DNA from: Leptobacterium flavescens
GTDB taxonomy: Bacteria > Bacteroidota > Bacteroidia > Flavobacteriales > Flavobacteriaceae
DNA length: 64,000 bases
Reading direction: 5' to 3'
NCBI RefSeq assembly: GCF_010671605.1
Contig: NZ_JAABOO010000002.1
Location: 930,001 to 994,000 of the forward strand
The translations under genes were made by a program, and so were the position numbers. The notes under the pieces are model-generated. The model had not been told where the DNA came from. It saw nothing but the letters and a program-made list of their open reading frames with translations, and did no database searches. This document shows, piece after piece, positions 1 through 9,528 of the stretch (its first letter is position 1; each line of letters begins with the position of its first letter).

Positions 1-2205
1 ACCTATCTGGTCGGAGAGGAAATATGGTTTAAAGGTTATATCTACGATCGGCAAAAGAATACTCCTGCCACCAGAACATCCAATATCCATATCGGGGTTT
101 ATGACGATAAGGGTAATCAGATCGATAAAAAACTCTTTCTGGGCTTTAACGGATACACCCGGGGGAATATCGCCATCGATTCTACTTTTGCCAGCGGGGA
201 ATACTATATTAAAGCTTCCACCAACTGGATGCGGAACTTTACCGAAGACGATTCCTTTGTTCAAAAAATACGCATTGTCAACAAAAAAGCACCCCAACCG
301 GATCTGGGAGTAGTAAAATACGACCTGCAGCTATTACCCGAAGGTGGGCATCTGATAGAAGGTGTCGAGAATACTCTCGGTTTTAAACTGACAGATCAGA
401 ATGGTTTTGGAGTGGAGATCGAGAAAGGCGCCCTCATGGATGCTGACGGGAATACCCTCCTGGAGTTTAAAGCCAACTCCTTTGGAATGGGAAAATTTGC
501 GGTAACCCCTCAAAAAGGACAATCTTACAAAGTAGTAACTACTCTTTTTAACGGGGAAAAGATAGAAACTCCCTTCCCGGAGGTAAAAGACAAAGGGATC
601 GGGGTATCAGTAAATAACCAGGCTAAAGAAAACGTGATCATCGCTTTAAGGACCAACGATCTTACCCTGGAGGATATAGATTCCAGACAGTTCCAGTTGC
701 TGATCCATAAAAACGGAAAATATTCCAGAACCATCATCCCCTTTAAGATGGGAAGAAAGAACACTCTGATCTCCTTTAAAAGGGAAAATTTGTTCAAGGG
801 TATTAATATCATTACCCTCTTTGACGAAAACGGAAATCCGGTGCTGGAACGTATGTTCTTTAACAACCACGAGATAGAATATCCCACTGTTTCGGTAACG
901 AACACCGCTGCTGATGAGGATTCCCTCAGTATTAAATTCAGGTTCAACGGGAAAGGAAAGGACCTTCTGAGCTTCAGTGTTTCTGTTTTACCGGAAGATA
1001 CCAGATCCTATGAACACAGAGAAAATATTATTTCCGCTTTCTTTTTAAAACCATATCTCAAAGGTTTTGTGGAGGATCCGTCATACTATTTTAAGGATAT
1101 CAACAATAAGAAAAGTTACGATCTGGATCTTTTATTGCTTACCCAGGGATGGAGTCGATACGACTGGGATCAGATCTTTAACCATAGACCTAAACAGCTC
1201 TTTAAGTTCAGGAACGGACTTACTCTGAAAGGGCGTTTTAACGAGAAAAAGTTAGAGGAGTATGAAGAGTTCTTTATTCTTCCTTCTGCTAATCAAACTT
1301 CAAAAAGAGTGGAATTATCAGGGCCTCAATTTGAGCTCAAAAACCTTTTCCCAAAGGATAAAGATACCCTGAGGATTGCCCTCATCAATAAGAAAAATGA
1401 TCTGGTAAAACCCAAACTATCGGCAAATTTAATAAGGGAGACCGGTACAGACAGGATCACCCGTTTATTTGAATCACCCTTCTACAGGCTTAATGCCCCT
1501 TCTGTTCCGGAGGGATTCCTCAGTAATAAAGTAACTCCCCTGGATGAAGTAGTGCTAAGAGAAAAAAGAAAAGAAGTACGAGATCCGGATGCTTTTGGAC
1601 CTCAGATAGTACAGCGGGTTGATGAAAAATTTGCTCAGCAGTATTTTTATATCAATCAATATATTGAATCCAGAGGATATGCCGTAAGCGAAGACATTAG
1701 CCGGGGAACGGTAAATATAAGATTAAGAGTTCCCCGTACCTTTAATTCCAGAGAACCCGCTTTATTCATTAACGGAGTCCCCAGTTTTGATTATGATTTT
1801 CTTTTCAGGTTGCCATCGAGTGCTATCGAAAAAATTATTGTAGATCAAAATGGTTACGGGGCCGGGATCAGAGGGGCAAATGGAGTAATTAAGATATGGC
1901 TGAGATCTACCCCATTGAGAAAAAATACCGGAAACGGTGCGTTACCTTTCTTCGAATTACCCATTGAAAGTGGTTTTGCTGAAAATAAAAAGTTCTACAC
2001 TCCAAAATATCAGACCTACCTGGATAATAATTTTCGGGACTATGGAGTGATCCATTGGGCTCCGGATGTGACTACAGATGAGAACGGAGAGGCTGTTATT
2101 AAGATCGTCAATACCAAACTGGACAATATCTCTTTTTATATTGAAGGAATGGCAAGTGACGGGAGTATTATATCCTCCGTACAGAAGTTAGATTCCAATC
2201 TATAA
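1..2205 (+). CDS. Surface protein with macroglobulin-like and TonB-plug-like domains (5' truncated)
   Basis: The frame is open from base 1, so the start lies outside the window and the first internal ATG (229) is not the true start. The first translated residues contain GEEIWFKGYIYD, a strand typical of the MG2 macroglobulin-like domain in large Bacteroidota envelope proteins. Near the end (about 1760-1910) ALFINGVPSFDYD and GIRGANGVIKIW resemble the plug domain of TonB-dependent receptors, without a following beta-barrel. Such proteins are probably periplasmic or outer-membrane partners of TonB-dependent uptake; that role is family inference. The 734 visible codons end at a TAA, 12 bases before the next gene. 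Confidence 0.8.
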   Translation, partial: TYLVGEEIWFKGYIYDRQKNTPATRTSNIHIGVYDDKGNQIDKKLFLGFNGYTRGNIAIDSTFASGEYYIKASTNWMRNFTEDDSFVQKIRIVNKKAPQPDLGVVKYDLQLLPEGGHLIEGVENTLGFKLTDQNGFGVEIEKGALMDADGNTLLEFKANSFGMGKFAVTPQKGQSYKVVTTLFNGEKIETPFPEVKDKGIGVSVNNQAKENVIIALRTNDLTLEDIDSRQFQLLIHKNGKYSRTIIPFKMGRKNTLISFKRENLFKGINIITLFDENGNPVLERMFFNNHEIEYPTVSVTNTAADEDSLSIKFRFNGKGKDLLSFSVSVLPEDTRSYEHRENIISAFFLKPYLKGFVEDPSYYFKDINNKKSYDLDLLLLTQGWSRYDWDQIFNHRPKQLFKFRNGLTLKGRFNEKKLEEYEEFFILPSANQTSKRVELSGPQFELKNLFPKDKDTLRIALINKKNDLVKPKLSANLIRETGTDRITRLFESPFYRLNAPSVPEGFLSNKVTPLDEVVLREKRKEVRDPDAFGPQIVQRVDEKFAQQYFYINQYIESRGYAVSEDISRGTVNIRLRVPRTFNSREPALFINGVPSFDYDFLFRLPSSAIEKIIVDQNGYGAGIRGANGVIKIWLRSTPLRKNTGNGALPFFELPIESGFAENKKFYTPKYQTYLDNNFRDYGVIHWAPDVTTDENGEAVIKIVNTKLDNISFYIEGMASDGSIISSVQKLDSNL

Positions 2206-2217
2206 TATTTCCGTAAG

Positions 2218-2793
2218 ATGAGAGAAAGACAGGAATTATATGTAAAGAGCAGAGATGAATGGCGTAAATGGCTGAGTGAAAACCATCAGGATTCTACCGG
2301 GATCTACCTTATCATCTACAGGGTAAACAGCCCCAACCACAATTTAAGATGGGAAGAAGCCGTTCAGGAAGCCCTTTGTTACGGGTGGATAGATTCTACT
2401 GTAAAAAGACTGGATGAAGAAAGACGCAGGCAGCTTTTTACCCCCAGAAAGGCTAAGAGCGTATGGAGCAAACTAAATAAAACCTATATCGAACAATTAA
2501 TTACAGACGGACTGATGCATGAAAGCGGCCTGGCTAAGATTGAGCAGGCCAAAAAAGACGGTTCCTGGAAGGCGTTGGATGATGTGGAAAACCTTATTGT
2601 TCCGCAGGACCTTCAACTCGCCTTCGATAAAAACCGGGAGGCTTACCAAAACTACGAAGCTTTCAGCCGGAGTTACCGCAAAAGTTATTTGTACTGGTTA
2701 AATCAGGCCAAGCGGGAGGAGACCCGCATCAAACGAATAAAGGAGATCATCTCCTATTGTGAAAAGAACATAAAAACAAGAGGCACATACTAA
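2218..2793 (+). CDS. YdeI/OmpD-associated family protein
   Basis: A 191-residue cytoplasmic protein with no signal peptide. The features LRWEEAVQEALCYGWIDST and RLFTPRKAKSVWSKLNK-like text (here QLFTPRKAKSVWSKLNK) are the hallmark of the YdeI / OmdA family, whose C-terminal part is a helical OmdA-type domain. YdeI-type proteins have been linked to peptide or bacteriocin resistance in other bacteria, but the biochemical role is not established. Its stop codon overlaps the ATG of the DinB gene by one base (TAATG), so the two are translationally coupled. Confidence 0.85.
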   Translation: MRERQELYVKSRDEWRKWLSENHQDSTGIYLIIYRVNSPNHNLRWEEAVQEALCYGWIDSTVKRLDEERRRQLFTPRKAKSVWSKLNKTYIEQLITDGLMHESGLAKIEQAKKDGSWKALDDVENLIVPQDLQLAFDKNREAYQNYEAFSRSYRKSYLYWLNQAKREETRIKRIKEIISYCEKNIKTRGTY

Positions 2794-3317
2794 TGAAATT
2801 CAATAAAGAAAGAGCCACCGAAGTTTTAGAAAGAACACCAAAAGTCCTGAGATTAATGCTGGAAGGCATTTCCCTGGACTGGCAATATGCAAGGGAAGGA
2901 GAAAACACCTGGGCTCCGATCGAGATCATTTCCCATCTGATCCTGGGAGAAAAAACCGATTGGATCCCGCGAACCCTGCTGATCCTTAGCGATCAACCGG
3001 ATAAAAACTTTAAGGCCTTTAATATGACGGCTCACCTAGATTATTGTAAAGGAAAGACCATCGAAGAGTTACTGGATGAATTTGAAGATCTGCGTAAAAA
3101 GAATATGGAGATCTTCAGAAGCCTGGATCTTAACAAAGAAAATCTGGATAAAACAGGTATTCATATAGAGTTCGGAGAGGTCACCCTCAGACAGCATCTT
3201 TCCACCTGGGTAGCCCACGATCTGGGGCATATTGCTCAAATATCCAGAGTAATGGCCAAGCAGTACAAGGAAGAAGTAGGGCCCTGGACACGCTATCTCA
3301 GTATCCTGAATAAGTGA
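2793..3317 (+). CDS. DinB family protein
   Basis: A 174-residue protein of the DinB/YfiT four-helix-bundle fold. The early segment WAPIEIISHLILGE and the late segment STWVAHDLGHIAQISRVM supply the histidines (in ISHL, WVAHD and GHIAQ) that bind a divalent metal in this superfamily. Members include bacillithiol and mycothiol transferases and many of unknown substrate. The ATG overlaps the stop of the upstream YdeI-like gene, indicating co-expression. The substrate cannot be told from the sequence. Confidence 0.85.
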   Translation: MKFNKERATEVLERTPKVLRLMLEGISLDWQYAREGENTWAPIEIISHLILGEKTDWIPRTLLILSDQPDKNFKAFNMTAHLDYCKGKTIEELLDEFEDLRKKNMEIFRSLDLNKENLDKTGIHIEFGEVTLRQHLSTWVAHDLGHIAQISRVMAKQYKEEVGPWTRYLSILNK

Positions 3318-3407
3318 TGATTTTAACACTCCACATTAACACCTCTTTAAGAATTCCTTAAGAAGTTTTGTTTAATTTTATGCTCAACTATAGCTAACTA
3401 AACCATA

Positions 3408-4187
3408 ATGAAGAACTTCGGGTTCTTAATAGTACTTCTTCTGTCTATTTCTACGTATTCACAGGATAAGATCTCCCTTACCTACACGGGTAATATGGGT
3501 GTCTTGATATCCGATGGTAAAGTCTCCGTTTTAATAGATGGTTTGCATGAAAAATACGGAGCGGATTATCTATTTCCGCCGCAGGCGCTGGTTCAGAAAA
3601 TAGGCTCGGGCTTTAACGGAAACCCCGCCCCTTCCCTCCTGCTCTTTACACACAGACACGGAGATCATTACAGTGCAAGGCTTGCCGATAACTTTTTAAA
3701 GGAACATCCCAGCAGCATGTTGATAGGGCCTGGTCAGGTTACCTCACAGTTACAAAAGCAGGAAAGAGCCATTAAAGTAGCTACCGACAGTTATGCAAAA
3801 CAACTTTTTGCTCACCGGGATATTTTAGTGAAGGCCTTTAAAATGAATCATGGAGGAGCCAGGCACAAAACTGTGGAGAACACGGCATTTATCATTAGCC
3901 TGGGAGGTCTTAATATTTTACATATCGGAGATACCAGCTGGCACGAAGATATTAAGATGTTCGATCAGCTTGGGTTAAATGAAGAAGATATAGATTACCT
4001 GGTTATTCCTTATTGGATGTTACTGGGAGAGAATGCTGAGGAGCTATTGGAAAAGTACCTGGATGGCGTAAAACTTATTGCTACCCACATTTCGCCGAGA
4101 ATCGATAAAAAAGATCTCAATGAGATTAAAAAGAGATACCCTAAAACCGTATTTCTGACACAACTAGAAGAAAAACTAAAACTTTGA
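3408..4187 (+). CDS. Secreted metallo-beta-lactamase-fold hydrolase (UlaG-like)
   Basis: A 259-residue protein with an N-terminal signal peptide (MKNFGFLIVLLLSISTYSQ, cleavage probably near the SQ). The zinc motif HRHGDH is at residues 82-87, with further likely ligands in MNHGGARH and in HIGDTSWHED, as expected for the UlaG/L-ascorbate lactonase-like branch of the metallo-beta-lactamase superfamily. The export signal places it in the periplasm. The substrate is unknown. It is followed after 19 bases by the BNR-repeat exoprotein, and the two may be transcribed together. Confidence 0.85.
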   Translation: MKNFGFLIVLLLSISTYSQDKISLTYTGNMGVLISDGKVSVLIDGLHEKYGADYLFPPQALVQKIGSGFNGNPAPSLLLFTHRHGDHYSARLADNFLKEHPSSMLIGPGQVTSQLQKQERAIKVATDSYAKQLFAHRDILVKAFKMNHGGARHKTVENTAFIISLGGLNILHIGDTSWHEDIKMFDQLGLNEEDIDYLVIPYWMLLGENAEELLEKYLDGVKLIATHISPRIDKKDLNEIKKRYPKTVFLTQLEEKLKL

Positions 4188-4206
4188 TCAACTCAATAAT
4201 TCGAAT

Positions 4207-7200
4207 ATGAAACGTTTATTACTTATTTTGATACTTCTGGTATCGACATCACCATTATTTTCTCAGGAATTTAATATGGAGCTCGTTCAGGATATGAAAC
4301 CCCGAAATATCGGACCGGGGGGAATGAGCGGACGGGTTACTGCTATAGATGCAGTACACTCCAACCCGGATGTAATGTATGTGGGAACTGCTTCCGGAGG
4401 ACTCTGGAAATCAACTTCCGGAGGAATTAAATGGACTCCAATATTTAACAAGGAAGTAACGGCTTCCATCGGGGCTGTGGCTATCCAGCAATCCAATCCA
4501 TCAGTGATCTGGGTAGGAACCGGAGAAGGAAACCCGAGAAACAGTCTTAACGGCGGATACGGGGTTTACCGATCGCTGGACGGTGGAAAAAACTGGGAAT
4601 CCATGGGATTGGAAGAAACCAGGCATATTCACAGGATCATTATAGATCCGACAGATCCTAATACTGTATATGTAGGAGCTATAGGTTCTCCATGGGGAGA
4701 GCACCCTCAGAGAGGAGTATTCAAAACTACAGACGGAGGAAAAACATGGGAAAAGATCCTCTTTGTAAATAATAAAACGGGAGTGGCAGATCTGATCATG
4801 GATCCTACCAACCCAAATAAGCTGATCGCTGCCATGTGGGAGCATAAGCGCGACCCCTGGTTCTTTAAATCGGGTGGTAAAGGCAGCGGACTTTATATTA
4901 CACATGACGGAGGGAAGAACTGGAAAAGGATGACCGAAAAAGAAGGTTTCCCGAAGGGGGATCTGGGTCGTATTGGAGTTGCTATTGCTAAAAACAAACC
5001 CAATGTGATCTACGCCCTGGTAGAAGCTAAAAAGAATGCCCTGTACAAATCTGTAGACGGCGGCTTTAAATGGGCAAAGGTGAATGACAAAAACGATATC
5101 GGAAACCGTCCGTTTTACTATTCGGAGATCTATGTTGATCCGGAAAACGAAAACCGCGTGTTCTCTATTTTCACTTATGTAAATGTATCTGAAGACGGTG
5201 GTAAAAACTTCAGTCAGTTAATGCCGGCTTATGGTGTGGATAACGGGGTTCACCCCGATCACCATGCATGGTGGATACATCCTGAAAACGGCCAGTTCAT
5301 GATCGACGGGAATGACGGAGGTCTTAACATCACCAAAGACGGTGGAAAAACCTGGCGTTTTATCGGGAACATTCCTGTGGCGCAGTTCTATCATATAAGT
5401 GTAGACAATGAATTTCCGTATAACGTTTACGGAGGTATGCAGGACAATGGTTCCTGGAGAGGCCCGGCTTATGTATGGAGAGCTCAGGGTATTCGCAACT
5501 CTTACTGGCAGGAAATCGCTTTCGGGGACGGATTTGATGTAGTACCGGACCGCGATGATTCCAGATACGGATATGCAATGAGTCAGCAGGGATTTGTTTC
5601 CAGGTACGACTGGAAAACAGGAAATAACTATATCGTTCGTCCGACACATCCCGATGCAAATGTAAGATTGCGTTTTAACTGGAATTCGGGGATCGGACAG
5701 GATCCTTATGATAACTCAACCGTGTATTTCGGAAGTCAGTTTGTACACAAGAGTACGGATAAAGGGCTTACCTGGGAAGTAATTTCTCCCGATCTGACTA
5801 CCAACGATCCTGAAAAGCAAAAGCAGCACGAGAGTGGTGGGCTTACACTGGATGCAACTGGTGCGGAAAACCACTGTACCATCCTGGTTATTGAGCCTTC
5901 ACCGGTAGAAAAAGATATGCTATGGGTAGGAACAGATGACGGAAGAGTTCATTTTACTCAGAACGGAGGACAAAGCTGGACTGATGTTTCCAAGAACATC
6001 AAAGGGCTTCCGGCAGGAAGCTGGATAGCACAGATAAAAGCTTCCAACAAGAACAAGGGAGAAGCTCTTTTAATTGCCAACGACTACAGAAGATACAATT
6101 ATACACCTTATGCGTACAGAACCCGTAACTATGGTAAGACCTGGGAGCGCATCGTAGATCAGAATGATGTAAAAAGTTATACTCTTAGCATCGTTGAAGA
6201 CCTTGAAGAGCCTAATTTAATGTTCCTGGGTACGGATGATGGTCTGTATGTTTCTTTGGATGCAGGTAATAAGTGGACCAAATGGACAGAAGGTTTCCCA
6301 ACGGTTTCTACCAAAGACCTGGTAATCCATCCAAGAGAACACGATCTGATAATCGGTACCTTCGGAAGAGCGGCATGGGTACTGGATGATATTCGTCCGC
6401 TAAGAGCTTTGGCGAAGAACAAATCTGTTTTGAGCAATAAGATTGAACTCTTTACGCCTCCAACTGCTTATCAGGCGGCTTATCAGCAACCTACCGGAAG
6501 TCGTTTTGGAGCTGATGCTATTTATAACGGTGAGAACAGAAGAGGCGGTGCTATGATCACTTATTACCTCAACAAACCTAAAGCAGAGAAAAAAGAAGGA
6601 GATAAGGAAAAGAAAAAAGAGGAGAAAGAAGATGAAGCTGCTGAGAAAAAAGTAAAATGGGATTCCCTTAAGCTTGATATTTACGATGGTACGAGACTCA
6701 TCAGAACTTTAAAGAGAAAAGCGCCTAAAAAGAATGGTTTCCACCGTATCTATTGGGGTATGGACGAAAAAGGGCCAAACAGGCCATCCAGAACGATCCC
6801 AAGGGTAAATCGTGAAAGAGGAGGAATTTCTGTTAAGCCGGGTACCTACAGACTGGTACTTTCTTTTGGAGATCAGACATCGGAAAGCAGGATCAAGGTA
6901 GAAGACGATCCGAGGTTGAATGTTTCCCAGGCCAATACCAATCAGGCTTACAATGCGGGTAAAACCCTGGAGAAATATACGCAAACAGCGGCAGATGCAG
7001 TGAAGCAACTGGTAAAGAGTAAAAATGTTGCCAAGGATTACCAGACAAAACTCACTAAAGAAGACAAGAAGAAATACAAAGAAGAGATCAAATCTTCTAA
7101 AGACATCATTAAGAAGATAGATAGCGTTATTGCTCTTTATCTTGGAAAAGTAGATAGAAGACAAGGGATCACCAGAAACCCCGAACCTAATGTAATGCAA

Positions 7201-7413
7201 AGGATCGGAAATGCCAGCTTCTATGTAGGAACCAGACAAAGCGGACTCACCAAAACAGAGGAAACCCTGATGGGGCATGCAAAAACATCCCTGGAGGATG
7301 CATTGAAAAAGACCAATGAGTTCTTTAATTCTGACTGGAATACCTATAAAGATGCTATGCAAAAAATAGACATCTCGCCTTTTAAAGAGGTGAAGAATTT
7401 TAATATAGACTGA
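4207..7413 (+). CDS. Sortilin/VPS10-like BNR-repeat exoprotein (glycosyl-hydrolase-like beta-propeller)
   Basis: A 1068-residue secreted protein with signal peptide MKRLLLILILLVSTSPLFSQ. The body (about residues 30-720) is a series of BNR/Asp-box repeats such as SLDGGKNW, TTDGGKTW, THDGGKNW, SVDGGFKW, TKDGGKTW and TQNGGQSW, which form large beta-propellers as in sortilin and VPS10-type proteins. A lysine/glutamate-rich linker (about 795-820) precedes a C-terminal helical region. Annotated relatives are often called glycosyl hydrolases, but no sialidase-type active site is evident here, so a binding or scaffolding role is equally possible. A strong terminator follows directly. Confidence 0.85.
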   Translation: MKRLLLILILLVSTSPLFSQEFNMELVQDMKPRNIGPGGMSGRVTAIDAVHSNPDVMYVGTASGGLWKSTSGGIKWTPIFNKEVTASIGAVAIQQSNPSVIWVGTGEGNPRNSLNGGYGVYRSLDGGKNWESMGLEETRHIHRIIIDPTDPNTVYVGAIGSPWGEHPQRGVFKTTDGGKTWEKILFVNNKTGVADLIMDPTNPNKLIAAMWEHKRDPWFFKSGGKGSGLYITHDGGKNWKRMTEKEGFPKGDLGRIGVAIAKNKPNVIYALVEAKKNALYKSVDGGFKWAKVNDKNDIGNRPFYYSEIYVDPENENRVFSIFTYVNVSEDGGKNFSQLMPAYGVDNGVHPDHHAWWIHPENGQFMIDGNDGGLNITKDGGKTWRFIGNIPVAQFYHISVDNEFPYNVYGGMQDNGSWRGPAYVWRAQGIRNSYWQEIAFGDGFDVVPDRDDSRYGYAMSQQGFVSRYDWKTGNNYIVRPTHPDANVRLRFNWNSGIGQDPYDNSTVYFGSQFVHKSTDKGLTWEVISPDLTTNDPEKQKQHESGGLTLDATGAENHCTILVIEPSPVEKDMLWVGTDDGRVHFTQNGGQSWTDVSKNIKGLPAGSWIAQIKASNKNKGEALLIANDYRRYNYTPYAYRTRNYGKTWERIVDQNDVKSYTLSIVEDLEEPNLMFLGTDDGLYVSLDAGNKWTKWTEGFPTVSTKDLVIHPREHDLIIGTFGRAAWVLDDIRPLRALAKNKSVLSNKIELFTPPTAYQAAYQQPTGSRFGADAIYNGENRRGGAMITYYLNKPKAEKKEGDKEKKKEEKEDEAAEKKVKWDSLKLDIYDGTRLIRTLKRKAPKKNGFHRIYWGMDEKGPNRPSRTIPRVNRERGGISVKPGTYRLVLSFGDQTSESRIKVEDDPRLNVSQANTNQAYNAGKTLEKYTQTAADAVKQLVKSKNVAKDYQTKLTKEDKKKYKEEIKSSKDIIKKIDSVIALYLGKVDRRQGITRNPEPNVMQRIGNASFYVGTRQSGLTKTEETLMGHAKTSLEDALKKTNEFFNSDWNTYKDAMQKIDISPFKEVKNFNID

Positions 7414-7420
7414 TCATTCT

Positions 7421-7450
7421 TAAAAAGCACCCCTCCGCGGGTGCTTTTTA
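7421..7450 (+). terminator. Rho-independent terminator after the BNR exoprotein
   Basis: An 11-bp stem (AAAAAGCACCC / GGGTGCTTTTT) with a six-base loop, beginning 8 bases after the stop codon and ending in a T run. Confidence 0.9.
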
Positions 7451-7494
7451 AATTGATTTCGTTAACTTAAACAACAAACCACATATACAGGATC

Positions 7495-9438
7495 ATGAAA
7501 AAAATCATTTTTTTATTTGCAGCTTTAAGTTTTATCGCCTGTAAAAAAGATTCGGAAAACAGCGATAAAAAAAGCATTGCCGAAAACCTGAAATCCTATT
7601 CCATCGAACAGATGATGGACAACGAATCGGTTTTTGGCGGGAGCTTTTCCCCTGATAAATCCAAAGTGCTGGTCACCAGCAACAGGTCAGGGATCTTCAA
7701 CATGTATACCGTAGATACTAACAGCGGGGATTACAGACCGATAACTGCTTCCGACAGTTCTTCGGTATTTGCTATCTCCTATTTTCCGGAAGATGAACGC
7801 ATTCTCTTCCGAATGGACAATAACGGCGACGAGGTCTTCCATATTTATATGCAGGACACAGACGGAACAAGTAAGGAACTCACCCCGGGCGAAGGTGCCA
7901 GATCTGTTTTCTACGGATGGGCCCATGACGGAAAGAGTTTTTTCTATGGCTCCAATAAAAGGGATGCCAGATATATGGATGTTTATAAAATGGGACTTGG
8001 CGATCTCGAAGCCAAGCTTATTTATCAGAATGATGAAGGATACGGTTTTGGAGGAATTTCCAACGACCAGAATCATATGGCACTAAGCAAATCGATCAAT
8101 ACCAACGATTCCGACCTGTTTATCTACAATTTTGCAGATAAATCCCTTACCAAGATCAATGAGAACCTAAGTGGCAATTCGCCGCAGGATTTCTCCCCGG
8201 ATAATAAATCCCTCTATTTCACTACCGATGACGGAGCAGAATTCGCCTATCTGGTAAAATACAACCTGGAAGACAAATCCAGGGAAAAAGTAATGGAAAA
8301 GTCCTGGGATATTACCGGAAGTTATTTTACCCATGGCGGAAAATACCAGGTTACCTTTGTTAATGAAGATGCTCAAAATGCCATCGAAGTTACAGAAGTA
8401 GCTACCGGAAATCCGATGGATCTGAGCAATCTCGAAGATGGTAATATTACCAATGTAGGTTTCTCACGCGATGAGAAAATGATGACCTATTACCTGGGAG
8501 GCTCACATACACCATCAAATCTGTACACTTATGACATTGAGAACGGGGCTTCTAAAAAAATGTCGGATGTTCTGAATAAGGAGATCAATGCAGAAGATAT
8601 GGTAAAGGCCAGGGTCATCAGATTTAAATCTTTTGACGGCCTGGAAATTCCGGCTATTTACTACCTGCCTCATCAGGCCAGTGCAGATAATCCGGTACCT
8701 GCTATGGTTTGGGTGCATGGAGGACCCGGCGGGCAATCAAGACAAAACTTCAGTTCTTTTATTCAGTATATGGTTAACCACGGTTACGCGGTCCTTGCGG
8801 TAAACAACAGGGGAAGCAGTGGTTACGGAAAGAGCTTTTACAGAATGGACGACCTGAACCACGGAGATAAGGATCTTAAAGACTGTGTGGAAGGTAAAAA
8901 CTGGCTGGCGGAACAAGCCGAAATAGACGGTGAAAAAATCGGGATCATAGGTGGGTCTTACGGAGGTTATATGACTATGGCCGCCCTGACTTATGCTCCG
9001 GAAGAATTTGATGTTGGTGTAAACCTTTTTGGAGTGACCAACTGGATCAGAACCCTTAGAAGCATTCCGCCATGGTGGGAATCATTTAAGGATGCACTTT
9101 ACAAAGAACTCGGAGATCCTTATTCTGCAGATTCTGTTCGCCTGAGAGAGATCTCACCTCTCTTTCATACGCAAAGGGTAACCAAACCGCTTATTGTACT
9201 GCAGGGAGCTAAAGACCCGAGGGTACTGAAGATAGAATCTGATGAGATCGTAGCCGGGGTTAAAAAGAACGGAGTTCCGGTAGAATATGTGCTTTTTGAA
9301 GATGAAGGTCACGGATTTGTCAAAAAAGAAAATCAGATAGAAGCCTATAGTAAAGTTTTGAAATTCCTGGATACTTATCTTAAGAAAACAGGAGATCTCG
9401 AGACAAACGAAAACGAACCCAAGAAAGTCTCCGAATAG
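7495..9438 (+). CDS. S9 family prolyl-oligopeptidase-like peptidase (lipoprotein)
   Basis: A 647-residue protein. The N-terminus is a lipoprotein signal ending in the lipobox LSFIAC (Cys16), so it is probably membrane-anchored. A WD40-like beta-propeller (about residues 40-340) is followed by an alpha/beta-hydrolase domain with GGSYGGYM (nucleophile Ser488), GAKDPRV (Asp574) and DEGHGFV (His606): a complete Ser-Asp-His triad of peptidase family S9. It should cleave short peptides in the periplasm, a common nutritional function in marine Flavobacteriia. The stop codon lies inside the stem of its terminator. Confidence 0.93.
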   Translation: MKKIIFLFAALSFIACKKDSENSDKKSIAENLKSYSIEQMMDNESVFGGSFSPDKSKVLVTSNRSGIFNMYTVDTNSGDYRPITASDSSSVFAISYFPEDERILFRMDNNGDEVFHIYMQDTDGTSKELTPGEGARSVFYGWAHDGKSFFYGSNKRDARYMDVYKMGLGDLEAKLIYQNDEGYGFGGISNDQNHMALSKSINTNDSDLFIYNFADKSLTKINENLSGNSPQDFSPDNKSLYFTTDDGAEFAYLVKYNLEDKSREKVMEKSWDITGSYFTHGGKYQVTFVNEDAQNAIEVTEVATGNPMDLSNLEDGNITNVGFSRDEKMMTYYLGGSHTPSNLYTYDIENGASKKMSDVLNKEINAEDMVKARVIRFKSFDGLEIPAIYYLPHQASADNPVPAMVWVHGGPGGQSRQNFSSFIQYMVNHGYAVLAVNNRGSSGYGKSFYRMDDLNHGDKDLKDCVEGKNWLAEQAEIDGEKIGIIGGSYGGYMTMAALTYAPEEFDVGVNLFGVTNWIRTLRSIPPWWESFKDALYKELGDPYSADSVRLREISPLFHTQRVTKPLIVLQGAKDPRVLKIESDEIVAGVKKNGVPVEYVLFEDEGHGFVKKENQIEAYSKVLKFLDTYLKKTGDLETNENEPKKVSE

Positions 9439-9450
9439 GAGACTTTTTTA
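9424..9450 (+). terminator. Rho-independent terminator overlapping the S9 peptidase stop codon
   Basis: AAAGTCTCC and GGAGACTTT pair around the loop GAATA, followed by T's. The last codons and the TAG stop (9436-9438) are part of the hairpin. Confidence 0.85.
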
Positions 9451-9489
9451 ATATATATTTATAGTCGTAAATCAATTAAAGAATGAAAT

Positions 9490-9511
9490 GAACACGGCTA
9501 CATCCGTGTTC
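9490..9511 (+). promoter_or_regulatory. Perfect 8-bp inverted repeat in the DUF2490 leader
   Basis: GAACACGG and CCGTGTTC flank a six-base loop (CTACAT), 17 bases before the ATG at 9529. There is no tight T run, so it is not an obvious terminator; it could be an operator or a leader hairpin. Confidence 0.4.
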
Positions 9512-9528
9512 CGTAAAATTTTTAGTAA

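Noticed and set aside
6709-7362. 217-codon minus-strand reading frame
   Set aside because: Shadow of the BNR exoprotein gene; Lys-rich codons on the plus strand create Leu/Phe-rich antisense frames.
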